A stretch of 64,000 nucleotides of DNA from Panonychus citri (GCF_014898815.1 NW_026515454.1:372001-436000); one strand, 5' to 3'. Positions 1 to 12,736 are shown, counted from the first letter of the stretch. The notes: generated from the sequence alone by a model not told the origin. Numbers and translations: made by a program.

Positions 1-460
1 TTTCATCCTCATCCATGTTGAGAAGGTAAGTGAGTAATGAAGCTTGCGAATAATTTTCTTGCAATGATTGAACCAATTCTCTGATAAAATGGATCTCGTT
101 ACTCTTTATGGCAGTGACAAAAACGGGTAAGGTAACATTGGCCCATTTAGAATTAGGAAATAATCTTGGATTAGAAATAAATCCAAGATTCTTGAGGTAT
201 TTCTCCTTTAATTCGGAAGTTGTTTGCTGTTGGGTGTTACTGGAAAGGTAATAATTTCTATTCTCTTCAACTGCAGGAACCACAACATTCTTTATCTTAA
301 CCAAACTTTGAGATAGATGATTATCATAAATGATCCCCTCGAGTGGCTTTTGATCACCAACAAGACAATAAAATAAAGTTGATAATATGAGACATAAAAT
401 TATCAAAATGAAACCTTTGATTTTCATCTGACAACCAAATGACATTTTAACCAAATCCAT
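1..460 (-). CDS. 5' part of a type II membrane protein, glycosyltransferase-like
   Basis: An open reading frame starts at the ATG at 460-458 and stays open to the window edge (153 codons), so the 3' end is missing. Seen directly: a short basic N-terminus (MDLVKMSFGCQMKIKG), then a single hydrophobic segment at about residues 17-35 (FILIILCLILSTLFYCLVG), then a hydrophilic stem. This is the layout of a Golgi or ER type II membrane protein. Around residues 116-121 the motif PVFVTA is followed by an amphipathic helix (IKSNEIHFIRELVQSLQENY). That pattern resembles the start of the catalytic domain in metazoan proteins of the DUF1647/glycosyltransferase-like kind, which is inference from a short stretch. 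It lies 3' of TAF2 in the same orientation, 802 bases away. The reading frame is well supported; the function is not. Confidence 0.6.
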   Translation of the reverse strand, partial: MDLVKMSFGCQMKIKGFILIILCLILSTLFYCLVGDQKPLEGIIYDNHLSQSLVKIKNVVVPAVEENRNYYLSSNTQQQTTSELKEKYLKNLGFISNPRLFPNSKWANVTLPVFVTAIKSNEIHFIRELVQSLQENYSQASLLTYLLNMDEDE

Positions 461-1262
461 GGTTGTAACTGCAACAGTAGTTTTAGTAATGAGTGATGAC
501 GATGTTGATGATAATTTAATGATAAATAATTCACAGCCAATGATAAATCCATTTTATTTACGTAGAGATCAAATGGAAAGACAAACCAATATAATCAAAT
601 AGAATCATAATTTTTTGTACCTTTTTCTTTTCCAATAGAATTTTTTTTCCTTCCACTTTTAGAACAATTTATTTCAAGAGTAATCGAAACAATTTCAAAT
701 GGTGTACAACACAATCTGGTGATTCTTTTAATTCACAATTTAGAAAAAGAGAAAGAAACAATTACTCCAAATTCACTAATTGTCATTAAATTAAAAAGAG
801 AAACACAAAATTAATCATTGATTGTTTTCATCTTCACAGAGTCAACATTGGAACCGATTAGAAATCAATGTAACCCACCCAAGGGAGGAAAAGAAAAGCG
901 GGAAAATTGAAAAGGAAAATTTTATATCGAAATAATTATTTTCGTCTTAATTTTTTTAGAATTAGATTATTTTCTATTAACTTTTATTTGTATTTTTTTT
1001 TACAATCTATTCAATTGATAATAATAATAATAATAATAAGGGAAAATACAAATGACATACAAATTGTGAGAAACAGTTAAGTGGTTTTATGTGTGTGAGT
1101 TTTAAATTGATTAGTCAGAAAGATGAATTAATGTTAATATAAGATAATTGTTGATTTGTTTTAAAGGAAATGTTGATGACTATGATTAGATGATGATGAT
1201 GATGATTTCGTGATAATGATGATGATGGTCATGAGCGGTTAAGTGTATAGTTTTCTTTTTCT
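461..1262. other. intergenic, no gene seen
   Basis: AT-rich spacer between the 3' end of TAF2 and the 5' end of the next minus-strand gene. It contains short (AAT)n near 1020-1040 and (GAT)n near 1190-1225. It probably includes the TAF2 3' UTR and the promoter of the gene at 460. No coding signal was recognised. Confidence 0.6.
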
Positions 1263-4200
1263 TTACAAGGCTAATCCGGGATTTTCATATTCCATGTCAG
1301 CGGGATTATCATGATCATCTTTGAATTCGGGTGAATGATGATCGTGATCTCGGTGTTTATGTTTGTGTTTATGTTTGTGTTTCTTTTTCTTTTTCTTTTT
1401 GTCTTTATGTGGTTTAGATGATCCACCATCTTCTCTTTCTCTGTCTCTGTCTTTATCTTTTTTCTTCTTCTCTTTTTCACCTCGTTCACCTCGTTCACTT
1501 TTCTCAAGTTTTAATTCAAACTTTTCAACTGTTCGATTGGTAAAATCTATTTGCTGCCTGTTAACCATTTCATCTGATGGTGGAATTGGTGTTGAGGCCA
1601 TTTCTCCTGAAAGGGTGGCTGAAGGTGGGGTGAATCGCACATCTTCATTGTTACGATCGGAAAGTGATAATACAAGTGGTGATGATTCTTGTCGAGGTGA
1701 TAATTCGGTTGCAATTAGTGGACTGGGAGTGGGTTGTTGTAAATTCAATTGGAGGTCACTGGGGTCAGATATTGGCAAATCTTCCTCTGATATTTTCGTT
1801 TCCGAAAGACCAAGACTAGGTTCAGCATTGTCATCCTATTGGAATAGAAGAAATTTTTTACCAACCAAATTAATCGAAGCAATGAAAATGAACAATATTA
1901 TTTATATATCAAGATGGAAATTCTTACCTCACTAATATGTGATCCTTCAGCTGATAATCGCCGCTTCTTATTGGAAAGAAACTCTTCATTAACGGGCCTC
2001 TTGAGTGCGATGATCTTCGAGAAAGCGTCTAAAGGTTCAGGTTCAGTGGGTCGATCTTCACGATTTGATTGCTGTTTGAGAAATAATTCATTTAGTTAAT
2101 CGTTGAATTGATCGTTGAAGATGGTTAAATTATTATTCTTACCGATGGTGACATGGAAAGAGCTGTACTGATGACTGCTTTTTTCTCCTTCAAGTTTAAT
2201 ACCATCGAAAACTATTGAGAAAATAAAAAGAAATTTAAAAACAAAGGATTAGTTAATTAACGAAATTTTCTTAAACACAAGTAATCATTTTACCTCTGGT
2301 TTAGGTAAACAGGAAGGTCGACCACGGCCATAGAAGGTATAGTAAAGATCGACGACAGCACATCGCAATTTAGAATCGTGGTATAGACAATTGTTCATTA
2401 ATCTCCATAATCGCTCGACAATATCTTCGGTGTTCAGTGGATTATGAACATCTTTCTTGGTTATCGGTGGATTTTCAATCATCGCTAAAATGGTGAGATG
2501 TCGCACTTTCGGTAATGGATCATGTTCAATAATATCGAGTAAATAAGCGAGATCTTCCTTTCGCTGTTCGACTTTGGTAATATCAATAAGACACTCAATT
2601 GCCGCCATTCGAACGTCAATGAAAACACCATAACGAGCGTACTCTTGGTAGAAAGCTGAATTACTTGGTAAATGTCCCATTTTTTGAAGATGGCGAATCG
2701 CTTTGAGACAGGAAACGGACACAGTAAGTTTATAACAGGGTAACAATTTGTCCAAATTAAAATAACGAACAATCTCTTCTAGTATTAATTTAGTTTCTTG
2801 AGGTAGAGATTCAGCTTGTTGTTGTAAACTGGTACGAGCAAGAACAGCAGATACACAGGGTGTCACAGAAGCAGCCAAAGCATCAACTAAAGCAGATCGA
2901 TAATAATTATCTGAGAATTTGTTTTTACTATTATCATTATATTTAAATAGATCAAGAATAAATCTCAACACTTCGGGTGGACAAATTTTATGAGCAGAGC
3001 GTAATCCAGCCATGGCAACGGGAAGGGTTTTCTGGAGGAAGTATAACTGGAAATTGGAAAAATTGTTCAACTTTGGTACTTGGGGACAAGAAAATGATCC
3101 ATATAATTTTCTGAAAACATTCATCATAGCGGCTGGAGCCGGTGGACCAGTGGCTTGTGAGGCCATCTCATTAGAAACATGGGTTACAGCAGTTGCTGCC
3201 ATGCATCGGATCTTATAAAAACAGTGCTCATTTTCAACAATGTCCAGTAAAGCTTTTCGAGTAAGTTGAGTTGGGAATCGTTTAAGTTGTTCAATGGCCT
3301 CAGCTTGAGCGGTTACATCTCGTTCGTAGCGTAACTGATATTGCCAATTGATGTCGGGCTGTTCAAAGGCAACTTGTCGAAGTAGCTGCATATCGGGATC
3401 AATCCTTATCCATAGAACGGGTGAATCGGCATCCATATTGGAAAGATCCATGTCAACCTCTTCTCCCGTACAGAGAGGAATCTTTTTCTTCTTATTACGC
3501 CGACTTTTCGAGTGACAGGTAATATCATGTTTGGTTGTATTCTCTTCCACTTGAAGATTATGTTTAAATGTTCCATCCAATTCTTGTATCCAAACGGTAA
3601 TTGGCCCCATATATTTTCGTATACCAAGTGAAGTTGTTTCTAATTGTTTAATTTCAAGTTCAACAATATTACGTTTCCTATTAAAGGCAAAACTACCATG
3701 AAACTTTGGATGACCACCAATGTGAACCCATTGACCAAGAAATGTACCAATCTCTTTACCAGTAACATTGAAAATAACCTTGGTAAAACTACTTGTAGAT
3801 ATTTGAATATTAATCCAGGCCATTAAAGTGTTGGCGGTAATTTTTTGTTGAGATGCATTGATTGCCAATGATAGAAGTTTATTAAAAACTTGAAGCATCA
3901 ATTCACGACCAATACGATCTTCTAACATTCGTATGATAAGATGTGACTTTTTCCGGTGAATTTCATCATAAAGAGGTGACACAGTGTGAGGATAACGATA
4001 AGAGAAATAAAGAGCATTGGAATTATCATTGTCCGATGTTTTCGAAGGGTCAAGAATTACACCTCCATGGGTTTGCTCGTAAGCGATAACTTCATGGAGC
4101 TCTCGGTTAACAAAGAAACGATACTCATTGTTACCAAACGCTTTCTTCCGATATTGTGAGCTTAAATGAGCGGAGATACCTCGAGTTAACCAGCAATCGG

Positions 4201-5491
4201 AATAAGCGTTCATGGTGATAAAGGTACCAAAAAATTGTTTCGCGATTGCAGAGGCAAGAATATTTCGAGTATCATAAGTTTGATCGATAATGTGTTTGGA
4301 ATGAAGGAGATTAACATCAAATATACTCATGGATGCATAAGAAATACAATCACCATAAGCTTCATCAACGAAAACCTGCTTATAACAAGTGTATGGATAT
4401 CGGGTTGATAAAAGTTCCTCATAGAATTCAAATGCTTCATGAAGAAAGGAGCATGTGGCCTGAAGGTGAGATCGTAAATGAGGTAGACAAAAATGAGTAA
4501 CTTCATGCATATTTGGATCGACAATCACTTCAAAAGGTCCAACAGCTAATCCAATGGCTGGAGCACAAGTTGGTATATTAAGTTGATAATGATAAGTTTT
4601 ACGTTTTTTATCATGGGTATAAATTACATCAACCAGATCACCACAAGAGACCGCGACCATTGAAGCATCAACGGTAAACTCTAATTTCCATGAACAAGGT
4701 TCACTGTAAGAATCTACTGAAGGAAACCATAGACGAGAACTATTCTCATGACCATAGGTGAATAAATGAGGAACCGTAACGGAATAATTTGGATCATCGA
4801 TTTTCCTTGGTACACCACCGCCGAAATGAACACCACCCAAAGGTGTTTCAGCAGCAAACTCAACACTAATCCTTAGAATTTTACCTTCTTGAACATAATT
4901 TAATAGATCATCGGGAACTTGGATTATAATTTCACCATTATTTTTCTCTGGATCAGTTGAACTTATACAAGTTAAATGGGCAGAGGAAAAAGCGTCAATG
5001 TTACGTTGTTTACATTCCTCTTGACATATTTCCAAACTTGGATCATTATAGGTAAATGTACATGGATAAACATCATTCATATCAACTTTGAAAATTCTCA
5101 TCTGTTTACAATTAATTTTGATTGTCCTTAAATTACTATCCTGGGCAATAACATGAAGCTCAACCATTCCAATATAAGATAGACTTTCAAAGTTAATATT
5201 GCTGATACACAACAGTTGATGGACCCTAAAAGAAGCATAGTAAACCAAATCAAAGGAGAATACCGTCAATATTATGTAATCAATGTTGAAAAGGTAAGAG
5301 GAGAAAAAAGAAATTAAAATTAATTAGTAATCAAGAGACAAAAATAAAAGGACAAATTAAAAAAATGAGAAGTGAAAAATTGGTTAATGTAAATCATCAA
5401 TATCGATGTTCATCTCTAATTGTTAATTAATTAGATTATGTCACCGGTATACTTACAGTTTATATGGTCTGCTGTGTTCCTTGGCAATCAT
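1263..5491 (-). CDS. TAF2: TFIID subunit TAF2
   Basis: Five exons give about 1250 residues (human about 1200): 5491-5457, 5225-2294, 2211-2143, 2071-1928 and 1835-1263, all with GT/AG ends and consistent phases. The short first exon encodes MIAKEHSRPYKL, which joins to VHQLLCISNINF and matches the conserved TAF2 N-terminus. TAF2 binds core promoter DNA as part of TFIID in the nucleus. Its body is related to M1 aminopeptidases, but the zinc-binding HExxH motif is gone: the equivalent place reads SAIAKQFFG, as expected for this non-catalytic family. The conserved GRGRPSCLPKPE segment ends exon 2. The C-terminus carries a Lys/His-rich tail (KKKKKKKHKHKHKHKH), a known feature of animal TAF2. Nothing looks broken. 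An in-frame ATG at 5269 upstream of the second exon is intronic and was not used as the start. Confidence 0.95.
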
Positions 5492-5878
5492 GGTGATCAC
5501 CGTAATTAAATCAAACCAATTGTAATTACATTTAATAAGAAATCAAGACAAATTTAATTAGATTTTGAAAAAACCAAACCAACAAAATCATCGCGCTTAG
5601 GGACCGTTGATAAATTGAAAAGAATAAAAAAATTTTCTTCAATTTTGTTAACCAGAAATAGGAAATTAAGTTTAATTTTGTTAATTTAATTTAAAATTTG
5701 TTCTTTTAGTTAAATTAAAATGGGAGCTTTTAAATATAAAGGTGACTTTAAGCCTTCGAGTTTCAAGAATATTTTGTTGTTGTTGTGATTTTAAGCTAAT
5801 TTTTGGCTTAGAAATACTTTGTAACTTGATTGTTTGAGTTACGAAAATGAAATCGTTGTAAATGTGATTAATTATTAA
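5492..5878. other. intergenic between TAF2 and the lipase
   Basis: 387 bases of AT-rich sequence holding the TAF2 promoter and the 3' flank of the lipase gene, both on the minus strand. No further gene or clear regulatory motif was recognised. Confidence 0.5.
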
Positions 5879-7113
5879 TTATTTTACTCTTTTAGTATCA
5901 GTGTAATTACACTCATAAGGATTTTCATCAATTCGATTGAAGTAAATTCCTCTTTCGTTTGTTTCAATTGATCGAAAACCTAATTCAGTCTCAGTTGGTC
6001 CACAATCTTCTTGAACCTCAAAGTTTGCAATTCGAGGACAACGAAGGTTAGAACGGAAAGAGCAATCGGCTTTCTTTGCAATCGCCGCGTCAAAATAGAC
6101 CAAAGCCTTGAAATGTGAACACCAGGCCAGAAAATTACCACCACAACCTGGCATAGCCCAAAGAAGATCGCCCTCCGTTGGGATAGAAATCTTTATGAGC
6201 CACCGGAAGATAATAACCAACCGTGTGGGGAACCGCTAATTGGAAGTAGATTGATGAGTGAATACAATCAGTGTAATCGGCATCATCGGGAGAAAGTGAC
6301 CGTTCAGGGTGACCGTAGAAAAAGGGTGCACCAGGATCCAAGGCTAAGATGAGAGAATAGAACCAAAAGAGAAAAAAGTCCGAATTTAATTTCTATTGAT
6401 ATTTTTTGAATTCGATGAAAAAAATTGAGGTCAGATTATTTGTACTTACTGGTCATTCGGCCCATTTTAATATTATGGCGTTTTCTCAGCCAATAGGAAA
6501 CATGATGACCCATTTGGGCACCAAAAGAGTGACCATAATAATAAATATCCGCTGGATTGAGATCTCGTTCTCGAACCAATGTACTAATTACATTTGCCGT
6601 TACCCGACCAACCATTTGTAAATTAATGGCCGCAAAAATACCCGCTGCTACTGGAATTGTAAATGAACCTGGATAGACGCCGTTTTTTGCTCCTCGATCC
6701 CAATCAACGGTCATCACATAAGGACGGACTCGAAGTAGCGATTCTTTCATTAATTGAGTGAACGATGAGTTTGCACTTGGGGTGAATCCATGAACCGATA
6801 TACCAAGTGGTAGACCGTTGGGAAGGTCAGTTAACGGTCGCGCTAAACGAGGAGCATCAGCGCTGTAAAGCTGATAATTGGGACGGATAAAGGCCGGTGA
6901 ATGGGGGCAAACCGCAACCGGCGGTAAAATGGGGATCAGTTCAAAGGTTTCCGGTGAAAAACAGCCCACTTCCGGATAACAGACTCGAAAGAAACACGGA
7001 AAAACGACCGATCGGGTCAAATTACGGAAAAAAACCCGTTGACCATCAGACGAATCAAAACTGAAACAAACAGCGATAAAAATTACAATCACGAAAGAAA
7101 CTGATCTTTGCAT
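5879..7113 (-). CDS. secreted pancreatic-lipase-family lipase, frameshifted
   Basis: Two exons, 7113-6450 and 6343-5879, separated by a 106-base GT-AG intron. The start is the Met that opens a clear signal peptide (MQRSVSFVIVIFIAVCFSF); an ATG eight codons upstream is less likely. Family hallmarks are visible: the oxyanion/HGF region (ISVHGFTPS), the nucleophile elbow GHSFGAQ, the acid box LDPGAPFF formed across the splice junction, the histidine in DCIHSS, and DFYPNGG followed by PGC. Paired cysteines near the C-terminus fit the family. It should be an extracellular neutral lipase, perhaps digestive, of about 375 residues without the C-terminal PLAT domain. Oddity: just after DFYPNGG (about 6171) the frame shifts by one base and the homologous C-terminus continues in another frame. 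Either the base is an assembly error or the gene is newly inactivated. Confidence 0.8.
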
Positions 7114-8298
7114 GTTAATGGTTACAATTAAAACCAATCAAGTTGAGAAAATAATTGACTGAGAACACTTTTTGACAATCAACGAACAAAAAAGTTAATT
7201 GTTTCCTCTTTGATTATCGTTGTGTCAACTAATGTTGATAATTGGCACCTCGACTCTTGCAATTAACCAAATTATGCTGGTTAATTAACTAAACTGTTAA
7301 ATAGAACCAAGTTGATTAAACCCCTTTCATTTTTAATAGGTTAATGAATCGGGAAATTAAAGTAATTAGGACATAAGGGCATTTGGATTAAATTAAATTG
7401 TTCAAGATAATCTTTTGCTTTTGTATAATCAATTATAATCAATATTTGAAATTAACTTTTTCACATTGTTTTTCATTAAATTCTTGAAAAAATATCAAGA
7501 CAACAGAGGTTTTAATTGTTGTAATAAATTTGATTATTTATGTAATTGTTACTCTCTCCTTCAACATGACCACAATTCGAGGGTGATTATATTTTTTGTT
7601 TTTGATTTTCATGTTTGTAGTTATTATCATCATTGAATTGAGAAAGGGAAAAACATTAAATCGTTCAAATAATAAGATCAATTCTGAAAATGATGTTATT
7701 ATTTGTAAATATTTGTTGTTGGTATGTTGAAGAAGAAGAAGATTGTTGTTTTCCACCGAGGATAGAGATTGAATTTTTTTTTTCCAAGATTGATCACCAT
7801 GAACCATGAAAGCAAAAGGTTGAAGTAACATCAGGGCTTAGATTCATTAGTGTTTTTTTAGGTAATGTTGATATAATAAGAACGAGAGAGAAAGTCTTGA
7901 AAATACCCAGAAGAAGATGTAAACAAGGAAATGTTGTCTTAAAATCGTCATTGTTGTTGATGATGATGTAACTTCTAAATCTCCTCAATGTGTTGCTATC
8001 CACCCTTGTGATATATTTATAACCTTTTGTATTTACTATTTTGTATATAAAAATTTTTCATGAACCTGAAAAAAAGTTCATATTCATATTCATTTCTCTT
8101 TCTCTCCTTCTCTCTTTCTGTGTTGTTTTCGCAGGAGATATTTGAATGAGGTGTTGATTTTATGCGGTATTAATGTTTCTGTTTGTTGTGTTGTCTTCAT
8201 GTCTCTTTTTTTTCATTAGTTTTTGTTTATCTTGTGTGATTCGGATTATTGTTTTTTCCTTGATTCATCAATTGTATGTTTTTGATTTTTCTTTTTTT
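7114..8298. other. intergenic, probably includes ubiquilin 3' UTR
   Basis: AT-rich sequence between the lipase start and the ubiquilin stop codon, both minus-strand genes. Short ORFs near 7538-8003 have no recognisable domain and low complexity. The part nearest 8298 is T-rich on the plus strand and likely is the ubiquilin 3' UTR. Confidence 0.5.
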
Positions 8299-11200
8299 TC
8301 ATGGGCGTGATTGAAGAAGCCTTTCGACAGCAGCATTAACATCACCAAAGGTAGCTACAAGTGCTTGTAAATTGACCTCTCTATTGGTGAATCCCATGGC
8401 TGATAATTGTTCCAATTGACTTTGGTATCTTTCCTCGAGAGACTGTGTATTGGTGGTTAGATTGCTACTCAAATTACCAAGACCAGGGTTTGCACCTGAT
8501 TGCGAAGTTAACATTTGTGCCATTAATTGGGATAATGCACCAACAGTAGCAGAAGTGGTTGTGTTAATATTTGATCCAGGGGTGGTTGAAGTTGGCGTCG
8601 TTGTGTTTTCCGTACTTGTTGTTGAGGTGGTAGTTGAATTAGGTACTGGTGGAGTAGTAGTGGTCATGTTAGGAGTGGTAGTAGCCGAGGGACAGGTTAA
8701 ACCTCCAAGTGGACCACCCATCCTAAAAAAGAGCGAAGAGAGAATAAATAAAAATGGAAGAGTTAATCATTATTATTAAATTCTGGATAAATTAAGCAGA
8801 AGCAATGAGATCATATAAATCTGATGGGAGTGAAACTTATTCTGAGGAAATTCTCAATAAATTGACAGAGATGATAACAACAGAGTTTTGAAAGGAATTA
8901 ACTTGATGGATCAAATTTATGAAATTTCATCTAAAAATAATGAATAAAGTGTACGTACATTCCAGATAGAGCTCCCGGTGCAACTCTTTGTAATTGCTCC
9001 ATTCCTCGTTGGATATTCATCAAGGCCTCTAGGGCTTGAGGATTGGTCAATAATTGTTGAAACTCTGGACTTTGCATTCTCTGTACCATTTGGGGGGCTG
9101 TTGATCGAATCTGATCCATTAATTGTGGATTATTGGCAAGTAGTGGGTTCATAGACATCATTTGTTGCAACATTTCCGGATTCGAGGTCATATGGCCCAT
9201 CATTTGACGCATGAATGGTGATTGTGTGAGGGTTTCCATAAGCGGACTATTGTCCATCATTTGCTGCATTAAATTTTGCATTCCTGCAGGTCCACCGGGT
9301 ATTCCAGGGTTACTCCTATCAGTGGGTGGATTGGGCAATGTTCCTGTTGAAATAATATCAAAATAAAAAGTAAAATTTATAAGTAAACTAAAGAAAAAAC
9401 TAAATTAAAAAAAAAATATCGAGTCAAAAAGCTAAAAGCAATTGGTCTGGTCAATTCATCCGGTTTAAATAATAACCTAAAAGGCAATCTGAGTCAAGAG
9501 ATAATTTTTTTGAGTTAAATTTATCTAATCAACCATTAAGAATTGATGAATGCAAGTTAAAGTATAAATTGAAAGTATGACTTAAGAAATACAGTTGACT
9601 GATTAAAAGTAAATCATTAAATAATGACGCAGTAATCAGTTAATTCTAATTGTAATAAAAGAAATGATTAAAATCATCATGTGATGTTTGAAGAATCTAG
9701 TAAATTACATGGAATGAAATATTGTAGTTAACAATTAGTGAGCAGAATCATTTAGTTGATAGATTGAAAAAGCTGAGAAAAAACCATAAGTCACTGAGAA
9801 AATGAATCAATCTGATCAAATTAAAACTTGAATGTTGATTTGATTTAGATATTGAAAGTGTGATCAACAGGATCAATAAGAAATGAAACTGACAAATGTA
9901 TCGTCACAATTCAACAACAAGAATCATTTGTTTGCTGAAAATAAAATTACAAAATAAATGACCAACGAAGAGGAAAATTATTATCATTAGAGATAAACCA
10001 TTAGAAAACATTGGATACATCGCTCTCTCAGAATCTCCCTGATTCTGATACCTCAATCACGAGAGTGAAAGTGACATTATCCAGAATAAGAGATCGGGTT
10101 TGATAATAGAAAATTAATAAGTATAATGTTATTTAAATTGAGAATTTGATCATTCATGGATCGTGTGTAAAAAGTATTCACTATATGTAATTGAAACGAT
10201 CATTTTATAATTTTGGCTGAATTGACGTTTGTCTTTTACATTGTCATATACTTTCACCGAAGGATATTGATCTTATCGATTATCTTTATGAAAATTTTCT
10301 TTCAACCAAAATGGATTAACTGGTTAATTTATGACTGAACAATTCAAATGGTGTGATATCTATTGCTGAGGATAATGTAAGAATTAAATTGAAAGGGTTA
10401 ACAAGATAATAGATCATGCATAAGATTGAATAAATCCCATCAATTAGCATAAACTCAAAGCCCTTACAAGTGAATGACATTGGACAAGGAAAACAAAAAT
10501 TGGGGAAGGAAAGCCGATAACATTTAACAAAAAGAATGAGAGAGAAAAAAGAATAAGTTGCAAAAAAGAATTGAAACTTGATTGATTAGTAGGTCTTAAA
10601 AGAAAAACAAGAATTGAGATGATTTAAATTGTAAAAATCAAGTTATCTATTGTGCGATGCAACTAATCAATGCTCATCAAGGGCTCTAAAAAAATACAAT
10701 TAAGGTTGATCAATAGGAAAAAAAAGGAGGAAATGATGGAGAGAAAGAGAAACTGACCTGTAGTTTGTCCTGTGCCAGAAGAAGGGCTTCTTGGTGCCCA
10801 TGGATTTGGCAATGGATCTCTATTTTCCACTCCAGTTTGGGATGGTTGAGAATTATCTCGATTTTCGCTGTTAAATGCAAATGGATTACCTCCAGTTATA
10901 TGTTCTTGAGCAGCATTCAACATCGGTTCTTGAAATTCAGTGTACATTCGTCGAAGAGCATCAAATCCTCCTGGTAATGATTCAATGTTACTAAGAGCAC
11001 GATCTTGTGTTCTCATTAGTTCCTGGAAAGCTGCTGGGTTACGAATGGTTTCCATGGCTTGACGAATTACCTCTGGATTATTCAACATATGACCAATCTC
11101 GGGATTTCTGTCCATTAAAGCTTGGGTAGTAGGGTTACTCCTTAAAACGGAACGAATGTAATCAGGATGTGACATCAAGTCTTGGAACATTGGACTGTCA

Positions 11201-12378
11201 ACTAGAGAACGCATCATTTCAGGATTAGACATAAGCTGAAAAAGAGAGAAAGCAAAAAAAGAATAAATCAGAATTGAATATTATCGATCATATAAAAAAA
11301 GTCAATAGAAGATGATCATTAAAATCAAGAGAGAAAATAGAGGGAAAGGGAAAACATCAACAATCAAGGTTAAATGGGTTTAGTGAGACAAAGAGCAAAT
11401 GAATGGGTTAATTTAATCCACAATATTGAGCAAAGAAAAAGTCATACCTCTTGCTGAAGATTTTGTTGCATTTGTAATAAGGTTTGTGATAAATTTCCAG
11501 AGTTACCGATGCTTCCGAAATCAAAACCAGGAAACATGGGTGGTGCTGGTCCTGAAGGGCGATTAGGAGTTGACCCAGTTGATGTTTTTGAACCCGGTGA
11601 TTGAGTTGACGTTGAAGAGCCATCAGGATTCTGAAAGAGAGAAAGAGAGAGAGAAAGGACAAGCAAAGATAAAGAAAGAGAGAGATATATGAATAAGTTA
11701 TAGGATTAGCTGAAAGTATAAAATCTATTGCATGTGGTAAAATGTACAAACCTTTTTAGCTCTGGTAACTAAATGAATTGTCAAACCATCTTTAATCTCT
11801 GTAACATGAAGAAAAATTAGTAATTAATAGTGAATTATGTTGACTAAGGTTGTAATGAAAGATAGAGGATATAAATATAGAAAGGACTTTGAACATTAAG
11901 AGGAAATAGAATTTAATCTTACTGTGTTGTTCCAATGATTCGTGATCCTTTAAAATTTTTCCAGCGAAAATTAGGCAAACTTGCTCTTCATCCACCTTGA
12001 ATCGTTGAGCAACAATTTCTCTCAACTAAACCGATAAATAAAAAGCAAAAATAATAATAAAAATACAATATCATTTAAGTGGAAAGGAAAGAGAACACAG
12101 AGAAAGTCTAAAAAAAGACAGAAGAGAAACGAAAAAAAAAATCAAAAGAGAATAGAATAGAAAACATAATGTAAAAAGGTAACATGTAACATTTAGAATA
12201 GAAAATAGACTTTTTTTTCTACACAGAATTAGAATTAACAAATTGATTAACAACTTACCCTTTTAACGGAACCATCTTCTTCTATTTCAACAGTATCTTT
12301 ATCCATGGGAGTTTTAACAATCAATTTAATTTTAGGAGATTCATCATCACTGTGACTTTTATCTCCAGCTTCAGCCAT
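8299..12378 (-). CDS. UBQLN: ubiquilin
   Basis: Seven exons in consistent phase give 579 residues: 12378-12259, 12025-11923, 11798-11752, 11630-11448, 11235-10758, 9343-8959, 8722-8299. Human ubiquilins are about 590 to 620. Order seen: an N-terminal ubiquitin-like domain (KIKLIVKTPMDKDTVEI, then LIFAGKILKD and IKDGLTIHLV), STI1-like Met/Pro/Asn-rich repeats (LMSNPEMMRSLVDSPMFQDL and NPQLMDQIRSTAPQMVQRMQ), a Thr/Ser-rich linker, and a C-terminal UBA domain (YQSQLEQLSAMGFTNREVNL). Ubiquilins shuttle ubiquitinated or hydrophobic clients to the proteasome in the cytosol. The fifth intron (9344-10757, 1.4 kb) is the longest and looks unstructured; the others are about 110 to 290 bases. All key parts are intact. 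No paralogue is visible here, so the vertebrate number (1, 2 or 4) does not apply. Confidence 0.95.
9344..10757 (-). other. long ubiquilin intron, nothing recognised
   Basis: 1.4 kb of AT-rich intron sequence without ORFs, repeats or structured elements that I could support. Confidence 0.6.
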
Positions 12379-12692
12379 ATTTAAGGTTTAATAACAATCC
12401 TATTGATCAATTAATGGTTTAATAATTAAGTATTTATGAATGTGACAAAAAAAAAGGTAATCACCAGACAACAGGAATATACGTATATATATTTATATAT
12501 GAAAGGAAATGAATCTCCGTTGCAGTTGAAGAGAAACAGAAACAGAAAAGAGAGAGAAATAAATAAATAAAAAGACAAATTAAAACAATAACAATTGACA
12601 ATTAAATGTAATCTTAATTAGAAAAATCTAAATTTACCAAAAATCTGATGATAGAAAAAAAAAGTGTACATTGTAAACCTTCTCGGTTGTCA
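12379..12692. promoter_or_regulatory. ubiquilin 5' flank next to the LINE 3' end
   Basis: Contains the probable ubiquilin promoter (TATA-like run near 12480-12500) and ends at the 3' end of the LINE. The LINE stop codon lies only about 350 bases from the ubiquilin start, in the same orientation. No target-site duplication was recognised by eye. Confidence 0.4.
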
Positions 12693-12736
12693 ACATGACT
12701 AAACGCCCTCTAGGTGGCGCCTTCGAACGGTCATGT
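12693..12736 (-). other. hairpin at the 3' end of the LINE, spanning the stop codon
   Basis: A 7-base outer stem (ACATGAC at 12693-12699, GTCATGT at 12730-12736) encloses an inner CGCC/GGCG pair (12704-12707 with 12716-12719). The reverse transcriptase stop codon at 12733-12731 lies in the outer stem. It is much richer in GC than its surroundings. Structured 3' ends are often what a LINE reverse transcriptase recognises on its own RNA; that role is inference. Confidence 0.5.

Noticed and set aside
1363..1935. 190-codon plus-strand frame opposite the TAF2 3' exon
   Set aside because: It is the antisense of the Lys/His/Arg-rich TAF2 tail and reads as Ser/Phe/Leu runs; the minus strand has clear TAF2 homology.
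7538..8003. Two minus-strand frames of 97 and 69 codons
   Set aside because: Low complexity, no domain, and located in the likely 3' UTR of ubiquilin.
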